The notes: a model not told the origin generated them from the letters alone. A stretch of 46,251 bases of DNA from Frondihabitans sp. Leaf304 (GCF_001423105.1 NZ_LMNV01000005.1:416729-462979); one strand, 5' to 3'. Positions 8,117 to 19,123 are shown, counted from the first letter of the stretch. Translations and numbers: made by a program.

Positions 8117-8130
8117 TCTCGATGTCGAGA
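8117..8130. promoter_or_regulatory. Palindromic operator candidate upstream of sucCD
   Basis: TCTCGA-TG-TCGAGA, perfect 6-bp arms, 93 bp before the sucC start and just downstream of the predicted transcription start. A near copy (TCTTGA-TA-TCGAGA) precedes icd at 32792-32805. Confidence 0.55.
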
Positions 8131-8222
8131 GAGTTCGAGACGCCCTTCCCGCCGGTTATCCAGGCTGGAATGAGGAACGACACCGTGTGGTGAGACGCAG
8201 TGATGCGGATTGGAAGAACAGC

Positions 8223-9401
8223 GTGGATCTTTTCGAGTACCAGGCCAGAGACCTCTTCGAGGCCTACGGCGTGCCCGTCCTCCCCGGCATCATCGCCGAT
8301 ACTCCCGCCGAGGTGCGGGCTGCGGCGGAGAAGATCGGCGGCGTGACCGTGGTGAAGGCCCAGGTCAAGGTAGGCGGCCGAGGCAAGGCCGGCGGCGTCA
8401 AGGTCGCGAAGACAGCGGTTGATGCCGAGGCCGCTGCTGAAGCGATTCTAGGGCTCGACATCAAGGGCCACACGGTCAAGCGCGTCATGGTCGCGGGCGG
8501 GGCCCAGATCAAGCAGGAGTTCTACTTCTCCGTGCTCCTCGACCGGGCCAACCGTTCGTACCTCTCGCTCTGCAGCGTCGAGGGCGGCATGGAGATCGAG
8601 GAGCTCGCCGTCGAGCGTCCCGAAGCTCTCGCGCGAGTCGAGGTCGACCCGCTGACGGGCATCGACCTGGCGAAGGCCACCGAAATCGCCAAGGCGGGGG
8701 GATTCCCCGACGACCTGATCGAGAAGGTCGCGCCGGTGCTCGTGAAGCTCTACGACGTCTACAAGGGCGAAGACGCCTCTCTGGTCGAGGTCAACCCGCT
8801 CGTACTCACCGAGCAGGGCGACATCGTGGCACTCGACGGCAAGGTCTCGATCGACGAGAATGCCGACTTCCGTCACCCCGGCCACGCGTCCCTCGAAGAC
8901 GCGGAGGCCGCCGACCCGCTCGAGGCCAAGGCCAAGGCTGCTGGTCTCAACTACGTCAAACTCGACGGCCAGGTCGGGATCATCGGCAACGGCGCGGGTC
9001 TCGTCATGTCGACCCTCGACGTCGTCGCCTACGCCGGAGAGAAGCATGGCGGGGTCAAGCCGGCCAACTTCCTCGACATCGGCGGCGGAGCGAGCGCCGA
9101 GGTCATGGCGAACGGCCTCGACGTCATCCTGGGCGACGAGCAGGTCAAGAGCGTCTTCGTCAACGTCTTCGGCGGCATCACGGCGTGCGACGCCGTCGCC
9201 AACGGAATCGTCGCCGCGCTCGGCATTCTGGGCGACGCCGCGACGAAGCCCCTGGTCGTGCGTCTCGACGGCAACAACGTCGACGAGGGCCGAAAGATCT
9301 TGGCCGAAGCCGCTCACCCCCTCGTCACCGTCGTTGCGACCATGGACGAAGCTGCCGACAAAGCCGCCGAGCTGGCCTTCGCCGCTGCCGACGAGAAGTA
9401 A
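8223..9401 (+). CDS. sucC: Succinate-CoA ligase (ADP/GDP-forming) beta subunit
   Basis: 392-residue beta subunit of succinyl-CoA synthetase: an ATP-grasp nucleotide-binding domain followed by the CoA-ligase-like domain. It forms succinate and NTP from succinyl-CoA with SucD in the TCA cycle. The N-terminus [19 protein letters not shown] is canonical. [10 protein letters not shown] belongs to the ATP-grasp site, VEVNPLVLT to the metal/nucleotide site, and [13 protein letters not shown] and NVFGGIT to the C-terminal half. I chose GTG 8223 because GGAAG (8212-8216) is correctly spaced and homologues start there. sucD follows 12 bp downstream. No GGATCC site and very biased codons suggest high expression. 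Confidence 0.97.
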   Translation: MDLFEYQARDLFEAYGVPVLPGIIADTPAEVRAAAEKIGGVTVVKAQVKVGGRGKAGGVKVAKTAVDAEAAAEAILGLDIKGHTVKRVMVAGGAQIKQEFYFSVLLDRANRSYLSLCSVEGGMEIEELAVERPEALARVEVDPLTGIDLAKATEIAKAGGFPDDLIEKVAPVLVKLYDVYKGEDASLVEVNPLVLTEQGDIVALDGKVSIDENADFRHPGHASLEDAEAADPLEAKAKAAGLNYVKLDGQVGIIGNGAGLVMSTLDVVAYAGEKHGGVKPANFLDIGGGASAEVMANGLDVILGDEQVKSVFVNVFGGITACDAVANGIVAALGILGDAATKPLVVRLDGNNVDEGRKILAEAAHPLVTVVATMDEAADKAAELAFAAADEK

Positions 9402-9413
9402 AGGATCAGAACA

Positions 9414-10301
9414 ATGTCGATCTTCCTCACAAAAGACTCCAAGGTCATCGTCCAGGGCATCACCGGCGGCGAGGGCACCAAGCACACCGCTCTCATGCTG
9501 AAGGCCGGCACGCAGGTCGTGGGCGGCGTCAACGCCCGCAAGGCCGGCACCACCGTCTCGCACGGCGACGTCACGCTGCCCGTGTTCGGCACCGTTACCG
9601 AGGCAATCGAGACGACCGGCGCCGACGTGTCGATCGTCTTCGTTCCGCCGGCGTTCGCGAAAGACGCCGTCATCGAGGCCATCGAAGCGGGCATCCCGCT
9701 CGTCGTCGTCATCACCGAGGGCATCCCGGCGCAAGACGCCGCCGAGTTCTGGGCGCTCGCCAAGTCGAAGGGCGGCGCGACCCGCATCATCGGCCCGAAC
9801 TGCCCCGGCATCATCACGCCCGGCGAGTCGCTCGTCGGCATCACCCCCAACAACATCACCGGCAAGGGTCCGATCGGCCTCGTGTCGAAGTCGGGCACGC
9901 TCACCTACCAGATGATGTTCGAGCTCCGCGATCTCGGCTTCTCGACTGCGATCGGCATCGGCGGCGACCCCGTCATCGGCACGACGCACATCGACGCGCT
10001 CGCCGCGTTCGAGGCCGACCCCGAGACGAAGGCGATCGTGATGATCGGCGAGATCGGCGGCGACGCCGAAGAGCGCGCTGCCGACTACATCAAGGCGAAC
10101 GTCACGAAGCCGGTCGTCGGCTACGTGGCCGGATTCACCGCTCCCGAGGGAAAGACCATGGGCCACGCCGGTGCCATCGTCTCCGGGTCGGCCGGCACGG
10201 CGCAGGCCAAGAAGGAGGCCCTCGAGGCCGCCGGCGTCAAGGTCGGCAAGACGCCCAGCGAGACTGCTGCGCTGCTGCGCGAGGTCTACAGCTCGCTCTG
10301 A
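9414..10301 (+). CDS. sucD: Succinate-CoA ligase alpha subunit
   Basis: 295-residue CoA-binding alpha subunit. The Rossmann-type CoA-binding domain begins [20 protein letters not shown]. The phosphohistidine loop is GHAGAIV, with the active-site His at residue 251; [10 protein letters not shown] and [12 protein letters not shown] are family signatures. Start ATG 9414 is 12 bp behind the sucC stop, so the two subunits are co-translated in proportion. After the stop codon the DNA changes into a 19-bp tandem repeat array and then a strong hairpin at 10475-10509. Confidence 0.97.
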   Translation: MSIFLTKDSKVIVQGITGGEGTKHTALMLKAGTQVVGGVNARKAGTTVSHGDVTLPVFGTVTEAIETTGADVSIVFVPPAFAKDAVIEAIEAGIPLVVVITEGIPAQDAAEFWALAKSKGGATRIIGPNCPGIITPGESLVGITPNNITGKGPIGLVSKSGTLTYQMMFELRDLGFSTAIGIGGDPVIGTTHIDALAAFEADPETKAIVMIGEIGGDAEERAADYIKANVTKPVVGYVAGFTAPEGKTMGHAGAIVSGSAGTAQAKKEALEAAGVKVGKTPSETAALLREVYSSL

Positions 10302-10306
10302 CGCCG

Positions 10307-10401
10307 CTTTCGGGTCTGGTGCCGCGTTTCGGGCCTGGCGCCGTTGTTCGGGCCCGGCACTGCGTTTCGGGCCTGGCACTGCATTTCGGTGTTGGCACTG
10401 C
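10307..10401. repeat. 19-bp tandem repeat, 5 copies, after sucD
   Basis: Five consecutive 19-bp units start at 10307, 10326, 10345, 10364 and 10383, with consensus GTTTCGGGCCTGGCACTGC. A degenerate sixth unit leads into a nested hairpin at 10410-10440: GGCAC pairs with GTGCC outside, ACCGCC with GGCGGT inside. The unit shares TTTCGGGC and GGCAC with the intergenic hairpins at 18674-18733 and 35114-35173. It lies six bases beyond the sucD stop. Confidence 0.85.
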
Positions 10402-10474
10402 ATTTCGGTGGCACGACCGCCCATCGGCGGTGTCGGTGCCGAATTCCGGTGTCCCGGGCTGCTGCTTGCTTACT

Positions 10475-10509
10475 GAAGGGCCGCTCCGCTTTCGGCGGGG
10501 CGGCCCTTC
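10475..10509 (+). terminator. Terminator hairpin between sucCD and the DUF6350 gene
   Basis: GAAGGGCCGCTCCGC (10475-10489) pairs with GCGGGGCGGCCCTTC (10495-10509) with a single G-U-type mismatch and a 5-nt loop. Very stable, but not followed by a U run. Confidence 0.75.
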
Positions 10510-10527
10510 GGCGTCGGTGGCCCCCGG

Positions 10528-10533
10528 TACAGT
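10528..10533 (+). promoter_or_regulatory. Predicted -10 of the DUF6350 gene
   Basis: TACAGT ends nine nt before ATG 10543, predicting a leader of 0-3 nt. Confidence 0.4.
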
Positions 10534-10542
10534 CATGGCCGT

Positions 10543-12045
10543 ATGAATCGCCCTCTCACCGCCGTCTTCGCCGCGCTCGAGTCTCTGCTCGTCGTGGGCA
10601 TCGGCGTGGGCATCCCCGTGGTGTCGCTCACCTTCCTCTGGGCCTTCCAGTACGGGCTCCAGATCGACTGGGTCGTCTTCTGGCAGGCCGGCGTCGACGT
10701 CTGGCTGGTGGGCCACGGGGCCGATCTCACCCTGACGCTGTCGAAATCGGCTGCGGCGGCGACCGGCATCAGCGGCGCGGGTGCTCCGATCGTCATCTCG
10801 ATAGCGGCTCTGGGTTTTGCGCTCACCACCGTGCTGCTCGGTGCGCGTGCGGGCCGGCGAATCGCCGAGACGAGCCATCGCGCGATCGGCTCCGGCGTCG
10901 CCGTTCTCGCGTTCGCCCTCGCCTCGGCCATCGTGACAGCCACGGCCAGCCGTCCCGGCGCGACAGTCTCCCTCGCGCAGGGCATCGTCCTGCCCACGCT
11001 CGTCTTCGCCATTCCCCTGCTCGCGGCGGCCGAGGTCAACCGGCGTCGCCGCGACGCGACACCCGACCCGCTCACGGCCCTCCTTCTGCGCGGGGTAGAA
11101 GCCATCCCGTCACTCGGTCGATCAATCGGCCTGGTGTCGCTTCGCGCGGGCGCCGCCGTCGCGGTCATCGTCTTCGCCGTCGCCGGAGCGATCCTCGCAC
11201 TCCTCCTACTCACGAACTACGCGTCGATCATCTCGCTGTACGAGGGCGCACACGCCGGGGTGCTCGGCGGACTCGCTCTCACGATCGGCCAGATTGCCCT
11301 GGTGCCCAACGCCGTCGCCTGGGTCGCGTCGTGGCTGATCGGCCCGGGCTTCGCACTCGGCGAAGGATCCTCGGTCTCGCCGCTCGGCACCACCCTCGGC
11401 CCGATGCCGGCCGTGCCGTTCCTCGGCGCCCTGCCGACGTCGACCCCGGCTTTCGCGTTCGTCGGCCTCCTCGTTCCCGTCGTTGCCTCGTTCGTTGTCG
11501 TCACGTTGATGCGCGGCCGCATCGAGCGGGCCCTGGGCGCCCGCGACTCCCTGCTCTTCCGCGCCGTCGTCGGCGTCTCGACGGGCGTCGTCGCCGGTCT
11601 GATCATCGGCGGGGTGGCCGGCGTCTCGGCCGGCTCCGCCGGCCCGGGGCGGCTTGCGTCGGTGGGGCCCGACGCCTGGGTCGTGGGGCTGTTCGCTGCA
11701 CTGGAGGTCGGCATCCCGGCCGTTCTCGCCCTCGTGGTGAAGTCGGGGGCCGAGGCGATCGGCGACCTCGCGCAGGTGGTGGGCGAGAGGCTGCCGGAGC
11801 GTGCGTCCGCTGCTCGCGACAAGCCGAAGTCGGAGTCAGCTGTGTCGGATCCTGATCGCTCGCGTAGTGCCGGTGACCGTGACGCCGGTGACACTGGTGG
11901 GCCTCGCGCGCCCGAGACAGCCGACGGGCTGCCGAGCCTCGACACGGTGCTGCCGCGCGACAAGCGCTCGTCCGACAGCCGCTCGTCCGACACGCGCTCG
12001 CCCGACGACGTTCCGACCGAGCGCCTCGACGGGTTCACCCGCTGA
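10543..12045 (+). CDS. DUF6350 / PerM-like polytopic membrane protein
   Basis: 500-residue protein with about nine to ten hydrophobic helices over residues 1-410 and a disordered, Asp/Ser/Arg-rich cytoplasmic tail (about 420-500). The order sucC-sucD-this gene-purN-purH matches the mycobacterial locus, where the equivalent gene is perM (cell-division and persistence membrane protein, DUF6350). The assignment rests on topology and gene order; no catalytic motif is visible. Start ATG 10543 is supported by TACAGT nine nt upstream. The tail contains repeated (K/R)SSD(S/T)RS-type segments. The purN promoter is the next signal downstream. Confidence 0.75.
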   Translation: MNRPLTAVFAALESLLVVGIGVGIPVVSLTFLWAFQYGLQIDWVVFWQAGVDVWLVGHGADLTLTLSKSAAAATGISGAGAPIVISIAALGFALTTVLLGARAGRRIAETSHRAIGSGVAVLAFALASAIVTATASRPGATVSLAQGIVLPTLVFAIPLLAAAEVNRRRRDATPDPLTALLLRGVEAIPSLGRSIGLVSLRAGAAVAVIVFAVAGAILALLLLTNYASIISLYEGAHAGVLGGLALTIGQIALVPNAVAWVASWLIGPGFALGEGSSVSPLGTTLGPMPAVPFLGALPTSTPAFAFVGLLVPVVASFVVVTLMRGRIERALGARDSLLFRAVVGVSTGVVAGLIIGGVAGVSAGSAGPGRLASVGPDAWVVGLFAALEVGIPAVLALVVKSGAEAIGDLAQVVGERLPERASAARDKPKSESAVSDPDRSRSAGDRDAGDTGGPRAPETADGLPSLDTVLPRDKRSSDSRSSDTRSPDDVPTERLDGFTR

Positions 12046-12151
12046 CGCCCACGATGCAGACTCGACACCATGGTGGGCCTTGGTGTGCTGACCGCATATC
12101 GGGCCGACTGGTGGGCCCGCTTCCGAGCAGCTTTCCCGGGCCGGATAGCCC

Positions 12152-12160
12152 TGTGGACAA
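12152..12160 (+). promoter_or_regulatory. DnaA-box-like nonamer upstream of purN
   Basis: TGTGGACAA is the complement of TTGTCCACA, the actinobacterial DnaA-box consensus. It lies 27 bp before the purN -10. A one-mismatch copy (TGTGGACAG, 8059-8067) sits at almost the same distance from the sucC -10. Single boxes can occur by chance. Confidence 0.3.
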
Positions 12161-12187
12161 CGGCCCGGGCAGCTCTAGACCGCACGC

Positions 12188-12193
12188 TAGGCT
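12188..12193 (+). promoter_or_regulatory. Predicted -10 of purN (leaderless)
   Basis: TAGGCT ends six nt before the GTG start at 12200, so transcription should begin on the start codon. No Shine-Dalgarno sequence is present. Confidence 0.55.
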
Positions 12194-12199
12194 TGCCGG

Positions 12200-12793
12200 G
12201 TGCTAAGGCTCGTCGTGCTCATCTCCGGCGGGGGCTCCAATCTCCGGGCCCTCCTCGAAGCCGCGAGCGACGTCGAATATCCGGCCCGGGTCGTCGCCGT
12301 CGGGGCCGACCGTGCGGCCGACGGTTTCGACCACGCCGAGGCATTCGGCATCGCCACGTTCTCGGTGCCGTTCACGAGTTTTCCCGACCGTGAGGCCTGG
12401 GGCGACGAGCTGCTCGACCAGATTCGGCAGTGGCAGCCCGACCTCGTGGTGCTCAGCGGTTTTATGCGGCTCGTGCCGCCCCGAGTCGTCGAGGCGTTCA
12501 GCCCGAGGTTGATCAACACGCACCCCGCCTACCTGCCCGAGTTTCCCGGCGCGCATGGGGTCCGTGATGCGATCGCGGCCGGAGTGAGCCAGACCGGGGC
12601 GAGCGTCATCGTCGTCGACAACGGCGTCGACTCGGGCCCCATCCTGTCGCAGGAGCGCATTCCCGTGCACCCCGGCGACACCGAAGACACGCTCCACGAC
12701 CGCATCAAGGTCGTCGAGCGCCGGTTGCTCGTTCAGAGCATCCTCGACATCGCCAACGGAACAATCGACCTGACGGAGAAGACTCCCGCATGA
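12200..12793 (+). CDS. purN: Phosphoribosylglycinamide formyltransferase
   Basis: 197-residue GAR transformylase, which transfers formyl from 10-formyl-THF to GAR in step 3 of purine synthesis. The N-terminal phosphate-binding loop is [14 protein letters not shown]. The catalytic His lies in [16 protein letters not shown], and the Asp in [11 protein letters not shown]. The GTG start has TAGGCT six nt upstream and no ribosome-binding site, indicating a leaderless mRNA. The 3' end overlaps purH by four bases (ATGA at 12790), so the pair is translationally coupled. Length is normal for PurN. Confidence 0.96.
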   Translation: MLRLVVLISGGGSNLRALLEAASDVEYPARVVAVGADRAADGFDHAEAFGIATFSVPFTSFPDREAWGDELLDQIRQWQPDLVVLSGFMRLVPPRVVEAFSPRLINTHPAYLPEFPGAHGVRDAIAAGVSQTGASVIVVDNGVDSGPILSQERIPVHPGDTEDTLHDRIKVVERRLLVQSILDIANGTIDLTEKTPA

Positions 12794-14436
12794 GCGGCCA
12801 CGCAATCGACCCCAGCCTTTACCGCGACCGCGACGCCATCGAGATCGCGCGCGCGCTGATCTCCGTGAGCGACAAGACCGGGCTGGTCGAACTCGCGACG
12901 GCCCTCGCGAAGGCGGGCGTCGAGATCGTGTCGACGGGTTCGACCGCGCAGACAATCCGCGACGCCGGGTTCGCGGTCACCGACGTGAGTGCCGTGACCG
13001 ACTTCCCTGAGTCCCTCGATGGCCGCGTCAAGACGCTGCACCCGGCCATCCACGCCGGCGTGCTCGCCGACCTGCGACTCGAGACGCACGAAGACCAGCT
13101 CCGCGACCTCGACATCAAGCCGTTCCAGCTTGTCGTGGTCAACCTTTACCCGTTCGTCGAGACGGTGGCGTCGGGCGCTGATGCCCCGACCGTGATCGAG
13201 AACATCGACATCGGCGGCCCGGCGCTCGTTCGGGCGGCGGCGAAGAACCATGCCAACGTAGCGATCGCCGTCTCACCGGCGTCGTACCCCCAGATCACGA
13301 AGGCGCTCACCCTCGGCGGCACGACTCTCGCCCAGAGGCAGCGTCTCGCGGGCGAGGCCTTCGCCCACACCGCCTCCTACGATACCGCGGTCGCGGCGTA
13401 TTTCGCGGCGAGTGTCGGGGTGCGGGCCGAGCACGATGCCGGCACGGATGCCCCAGCGGCGGCGGCAGGATCCTCGGCCACGTTCGAAACGACCTTCGCC
13501 GTCTCGGCCGAACTGGAGCACACCCTCCGCTACGGCGAGAACTCGCACCAGGCAGCCGCGCTGTACGCCGAGACGGACGGAACCGGCATCGCCCAAGCGA
13601 CCCAGCTGCACGGCAAAGAGATGTCGTACAACAACTTCGTCGACGCCGACGCGGCGGTGCGGGCGGCATACGACTTCGACCGTCCGGCCGTCGCCATCAT
13701 CAAGCACGCCAACCCGTGCGGGATCGCCGTCGGAGGTCTCGATGAGGCTGACCCCATCGCCGACGCGCACGCCCGCGCGCACGCCTGCGACCCCCTGTCG
13801 GCCTTCGGGGGAGTGATCGCGGCGAACCGCACCGTCACCGTCGCCATGGCCGAGACGGTCAAAGACATCTTCACCGAGGTCATCGTCGCACCGGGCTTCG
13901 AGCCGGAGGCGCTGGCGATCCTGACGGCGAAGAAGAACATCCGCCTGCTGCAGCTGCCCGACGGGTTCGCCCTCGCCGACCGCGAGTACAAGCAGATCTC
14001 GGGCGGCGTGCTCGTGCAAGACAGTGACCGTTTCACGGGCTTCTCGTCGTCGGGCTGGAGCTTGGTGGCGGGCGAGGAGGTCGACGAGGCCACGCGTGCC
14101 GACCTCGAGTTCGCCTGGATCGCGTCGCGGTCGGTCAAATCGAATGCGATCCTGCTGGCGTCCGGCGGCGCCTCGGTCGGCGTCGGCATGGGGCAGGTCA
14201 ACCGGGTCGACTCGTGCCACCTCGCCGTAAAGCGGGCTGGCGATCGCGCTCAGGGCTCCGTAGCTGCTTCCGACGCGTTCTTCCCGTTCGCCGACGGGCT
14301 CGAGGTGCTTCTCGCCGCGGGCGTTCGCGCCGTGGTGCAGCCGGGCGGGTCTATCCGCGACAACGAGGTCATCGCCGCCGCGCAGGCCGCCGGTGTTTCG
14401 ATGTACTTTACCGCAGAGCGTCACTTCTTCCACTAA
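12790..14436 (+). CDS. purH: Bifunctional AICAR formyltransferase / IMP cyclohydrolase
   Basis: 548-residue enzyme for the last two steps of IMP synthesis. The N-terminal MGS-like IMP cyclohydrolase domain (about 20-160) contains [28 protein letters not shown] and [13 protein letters not shown]. The C-terminal AICAR transformylase domain (about 160-548) contains [28 protein letters not shown], and a closing segment with [15 protein letters not shown] and the terminal [10 protein letters not shown]. It is slightly longer than the ~520-residue average because of a 20-residue N-terminal lead and an Ala-rich insert near residue 215. It overlaps purN by ATGA. A long inverted repeat lies 69-153 bp after the stop. 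Confidence 0.97.
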   Translation: MSGHAIDPSLYRDRDAIEIARALISVSDKTGLVELATALAKAGVEIVSTGSTAQTIRDAGFAVTDVSAVTDFPESLDGRVKTLHPAIHAGVLADLRLETHEDQLRDLDIKPFQLVVVNLYPFVETVASGADAPTVIENIDIGGPALVRAAAKNHANVAIAVSPASYPQITKALTLGGTTLAQRQRLAGEAFAHTASYDTAVAAYFAASVGVRAEHDAGTDAPAAAAGSSATFETTFAVSAELEHTLRYGENSHQAAALYAETDGTGIAQATQLHGKEMSYNNFVDADAAVRAAYDFDRPAVAIIKHANPCGIAVGGLDEADPIADAHARAHACDPLSAFGGVIAANRTVTVAMAETVKDIFTEVIVAPGFEPEALAILTAKKNIRLLQLPDGFALADREYKQISGGVLVQDSDRFTGFSSSGWSLVAGEEVDEATRADLEFAWIASRSVKSNAILLASGGASVGVGMGQVNRVDSCHLAVKRAGDRAQGSVAASDAFFPFADGLEVLLAAGVRAVVQPGGSIRDNEVIAAAQAAGVSMYFTAERHFFH

Positions 14437-14504
14437 GCAGGGCGTCTTCTAGGCGAGTCCTCTCCGCCGATTTTGGGCTCTCCTGCCGGAGCGCGGCGTC
14501 GGGC

Positions 14505-14589
14505 CCGAATTCGAAGGAGAAACACGAGCGCGCCGACGACTTCATGCCGATCGGGCGGGGTCGGCCGGGCGTTTCTCCTTCGAATTCGG
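14505..14589. repeat. AATTCGAAGGAG inverted-repeat element, copy 1
   Basis: A perfect 19-bp inverted repeat: CCGAATTCGAAGGAGAAAC (14505-14523) and its complement at 14571-14589, with a 47-nt spacer. Its left arm contains AAGGAG, a Shine-Dalgarno look-alike, which the right arm would mask. Related elements lie at 21025-21107 and, degenerate, at 41511-41548. It may end the purH transcript. Confidence 0.85.
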
Positions 14590-14615
14590 CGGCAGCGCGA
14601 GAACCGAACTTTTCA

Positions 14616-14645
14616 TTGCGGTTTACGTCGGCGTCGGTTTATCCT
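14616..14645 (+). promoter_or_regulatory. Predicted promoter of the ABC exporter leader
   Basis: TTGCGG (14616-14621), 18-bp spacer, TATCCT (14640-14645). Predicted transcription start about 14652, immediately before the leader hairpin at 14654-14708. Confidence 0.4.
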
Positions 14646-14653
14646 GTAAGGCT

Positions 14654-14952
14654 GCTTGCAGTCACCTTCGAAGTGGCGGCATGAAGCCACGTGACTATAT
14701 GCAGAAGCGAATGCCTCGGGAGGACACAATGACGAAGACAGCCCACACCTCGTTCCGGACGGTGGCTATCAGCGCCGCCTCTTCCCCGCGCGCTCGCCGA
14801 CACTCTGCCTCGGCCGCCTGACCAGCGATCGCCTCCGCAGCACCATCCGCGCCCGCGTGGCGCCGTTCACGTGACCTCCTTCACGGTCACGCCCATCACA
14901 TCGCAACTTTCAGGATCGCCGCGTCGACCCTGCCCCACGACTTGGATCCTTC
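14654..14952 (+). promoter_or_regulatory. Structured 5' leader of the ABC exporter operon (candidate attenuator)
   Basis: The 300-nt stretch before the exporter holds four pairings. AGTCAC (14660-14665) pairs with GTGACT (14691-14696), stacked directly on GTGGC/GCCAC (14673-14677 with 14686-14690); GCTT (14654-14657) can pair with AAGC (14705-14708). Next come a 30-codon ORF with a strong Shine-Dalgarno (14718-14724), then GCGCC/GGCGC (14849-14863), then CGTGACC/GGTCACG (14870-14876 with 14885-14891), whose loop region displays CCTCCTT, a perfect mimic of the 16S anti-Shine-Dalgarno. The exporter start itself has only a weak ribosome-binding site. No gene other than the small ORF is seen here. 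Confidence 0.45.
14729..14821 (+). CDS. 30-residue putative leader peptide upstream of the ABC exporter
   Basis: A small ORF with an excellent ribosome-binding site (GGGAGGA at 14718-14724, four nt before the ATG). It encodes 30 residues, basic and Ser/Ala-rich, with no hydrophobic helix. Residues 20-24 are P-R-A-R-R, which contains an Arg-X-Arg pattern like the (R/K)-X-(R/K) motif that stalls macrolide-bound ribosomes in known Erm leader peptides. It lies between two RNA hairpin regions, 131 nt before the exporter gene. Attenuation by analogy with bmrB-bmrCD of Bacillus is an inference. It could also be a chance ORF. Confidence 0.5.
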   Translation: MTKTAHTSFRTVAISAASSPRARRHSASAA

Positions 14953-16847
<1,895 letters not shown>

Positions 16848-16851
<4 letters not shown>

Positions 16852-18668
16852 GCACCACTGCAAGCACCCAGGGCGTCAAGGGCGAAGAGCGCAACGACTT
16901 CACGCGCGACGAGAGCAGGCGACTGCAGTTGCGTTCGCGGCGTCTCCTCGGATCCTTGTTGTCCCCTTTAAAGCGCAGGATCCTCGTCACCGCGATCATC
17001 GTGGTGCTCTCGACCGCTGCCCAGGTCGCCGGGCCCACCCTCATCGCATACGGCATCGACAACGCGCTGCCGGCGCTGCTCGACGATCAGAACTGGGCTC
17101 CGACCTTCGTCGTGGTCGGCCTGTATCTGGTGACCGGCATCATCGGCGCCGTCATGATGGCGCAGTACACGGTGCTCTTCGCCCGGATCAGCCAGAGCGT
17201 GCTGTTCGACCTGCGCAAGCGGCTCTTCTTGCACACGCAGCGACTCAGCCTGGAGTTCCACGAGAGCTACACGTCGGGTCGGATCATCTCGCGCCAGACG
17301 AGCGACCTCGACTCGATCCGCGAGCTGTTCGACTCGGGTATCAACCAGCTGGTGCAGGGTCTGCTGTACATGGTCTTCACGGCCATCGCGCTCGTCAGTC
17401 TCGATGCTCCGTCGGGGTTGATCCTCGGGGTGGCGCTGATTCCGCTGTTCGCCCTCACCCGGTGGTTCCAGGTGCGGTCGCAGCGACTGTTCCGTGCCAC
17501 CCGCACGACCAGTGCGCGCGTGATCGTGCACTTCGTCGAGACGATGACGGGCATTCGCGCCGTGCAGGCGTTCCGCAAGGAGAAGCGCAACGAAGACACC
17601 TACGGCGAGTACGTCGAGAGCTACCGGCAGGCCAACGCGAAGGTCTTCCGCCTGTTCGGAACGTTCGACCCCGGCCTCGTGATGATCGGCAACGCGACCC
17701 TCGCCGCGGTCGTGCTGTTCGGCGGGTTCCGCGTCATCGACGGTTCGCTCGAGATCGGCGCGCTGCTGGCCGTCGCCCTCTACGCGAAACGCTTCTTCGA
17801 TCCGGCCGAGGAGCTGGCGATGTTCTACAACGGCTACCAGTCGGCGTCGGCCGCGCTCGAGAAGATCTCGGGCGTGCTCGAGGAGGAGCCGAGTGTGCCC
17901 GATCCGGTGCGCCCGACCGACCTCTACGACGCGAAGGGCGCCGTCGACTTCGACGATGTCGAGTTCGCGTACAACAGCGACGCGGTCGTGCTTCCCGAGT
18001 TCGACCTGCACGTGCCGGCCGGCCAGACCATCGCCCTCGTCGGATCGACCGGCGCCGGCAAGTCGACACTCGCGAAGCTGATCGCGCGCTTCTACGACCC
18101 GTCGCGCGGCAGCATTCGACTCGACGGCGTCGACCTGCGCAACCTGCACCCGAAAGACCTGCGCCGGGCGATCGTCATGGTCACCCAGGAGGCGTATCTC
18201 TTCTCGGGATCCGTCGCCGACAACATCGCGCTCGGCAAGCCCGACGCGACGCGCGAGGAGATCGAGCGGTCGGCGCGGGCGGTCGGCGCGCACGAGTTCA
18301 TCATGGCGCTGCCGGACGGCTACGACACCGACGTGAACAAGCGCGGCGGTCGTGTCTCAGCGGGTCAGCGTCAGCTGCTCTCGTTCGCGCGGGCGTTCAT
18401 CGCCGACCCGGCGGTGCTGATTCTCGACGAGGCGACGGCGTCGCTCGACATCCCGTCGGAGCGGCTCGTGCAAGAGGCGCTGCAGACGCTGCTGAGCGAC
18501 CGAACAGCGCTGATCATCGCGCACCGGCTCTCGACGGTCGCGATCGCCGACCGGGTGCTCGTGATGGAGTACGGACGCATCGTCGAAGACGGCACGCCCG
18601 ATGACCTCATCGCTGGGACGGGCCGGTTCGCGCAGTTGCACGCGGCGTGGCGGGAGTCGCTGGTCTGA
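16848..18668 (+). CDS. ABC exporter half-transporter with canonical catalytic site (subunit B)
   Basis: 606 residues: six-helix membrane domain (about 40-340) and nucleotide-binding domain (about 360-590). Walker [10 protein letters not shown] (~403), signature VSAGQRQ (SAGQ instead of SGGQ), Walker [11 protein letters not shown] with the catalytic Glu, and the H-loop in IIAHRLST. The intact Glu beside subunit A's Asp fits a heterodimer with one active and one degenerate ATP site. GTG start at 16848 overlaps the subunit A stop. The N-terminal 35 residues are charged and cytoplasmic. The gene ends at a long inverted repeat facing the alkyltransferase-like gene. Confidence 0.92.
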
Positions 18669-18673
18669 GCGCC

Positions 18674-18733
18674 GACACCACGTTTCGGGCAGGGCACCGT
18701 CTTTCGGCGGTGCTTGGCCCGAAACATGGTGCC
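18674..18733. terminator. Nested inverted repeat at the exporter/ATL convergent junction
   Basis: Outer arms GACACCACGTTTCGGGC (18674-18690) and GCCCGAAACATGGTGCC (18717-18733) pair over 17 bp with two mismatches. The inner stem GCACCG (18694-18699) / CGGTGC (18708-18713) encloses an 8-nt loop. It fills the 80-bp gap between the two stop codons. It shares TTTCGGGC and GCACCG with the elements at 10307-10440 and 35114-35173. Confidence 0.7.
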
Positions 18734-18748
18734 ACGAGCGCTCGCGGC

Positions 18749-19093
18749 TCAGGGGCGCCACTCGGCAGCGTCGAGATCGACGCGCCAGGTGCCCGTGCGG
18801 CTCCAGCGGAGCGGCGTGCCCTCGACGCGGTACATCTCGAGGGCGCGCTGCTCGTGGCCTTCGGGTGGATGGCCCGACGCGCGGATCACCCGCCACCACG
18901 GCAGATCGTGGCCGGCCTGCGCCATCACCTTGCCGACGCCGCGTGAGGAGCGGGAGCCGAGCAGGGCAGCGACCCCGCCGTAGCTGAGCGCGCACCCAGC
19001 GGGAATGGACTCGACGACTGCGACAACGCGCGAGACCCAGTCGTCGGCGTCTGCCGGACTCGCGAGGTCGGCGCCGGGCTCGGAAGAGCGCAT
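18749..19093 (-). CDS. Alkyltransferase-like protein (ATL, MGMT family without active-site Cys)
   Basis: 114-residue protein with the C-terminal DNA-binding fold of O6-alkylguanine-DNA alkyltransferase. The alkyl-acceptor motif PCHRV reads P65-W66-W67-R68-V69, so the reactive Cys is replaced by Trp, as in ATL proteins. ATLs bind and flip O6-alkylguanine and flag it for nucleotide excision repair without removing the alkyl group. YGGVAALLGS is the recognition-helix region, and SSRGVGKVMA carries the Arg-finger region. The C-terminal segment WRVDLDAAEWRP is extra. It lies 30 bp downstream of the GNAT gene, probably on one transcript. Confidence 0.88.
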   Translation of the reverse strand: MRSSEPGADLASPADADDWVSRVVAVVESIPAGCALSYGGVAALLGSRSSRGVGKVMAQAGHDLPWWRVIRASGHPPEGHEQRALEMYRVEGTPLRWSRTGTWRVDLDAAEWRP

Positions 19094-19123
19094 CGAACGC
19101 TGCGGCTCAGGCGTCGTCGCGGC

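Noticed and set aside
10307-10401. CRISPR-like array after sucD
   Set aside because: The 19-bp units are contiguous with no unique spacers, and no cas genes are present. The arrays at 4979-5095 and 46191-46250 were rejected for the same reason.
8448-10424. A 658-codon open frame antisense to sucC and sucD
   Set aside because: High-GC shadow of two unmistakable TCA genes; the product is low-complexity Asp/Arg/Gly/Val.
14654-14708. tRNA-like or riboswitch fold in the exporter leader
   Set aside because: The stacked hairpin lacks a T-loop, anticodon arm or CCA end, and I could not match it to a known riboswitch consensus; kept only as a structured leader.
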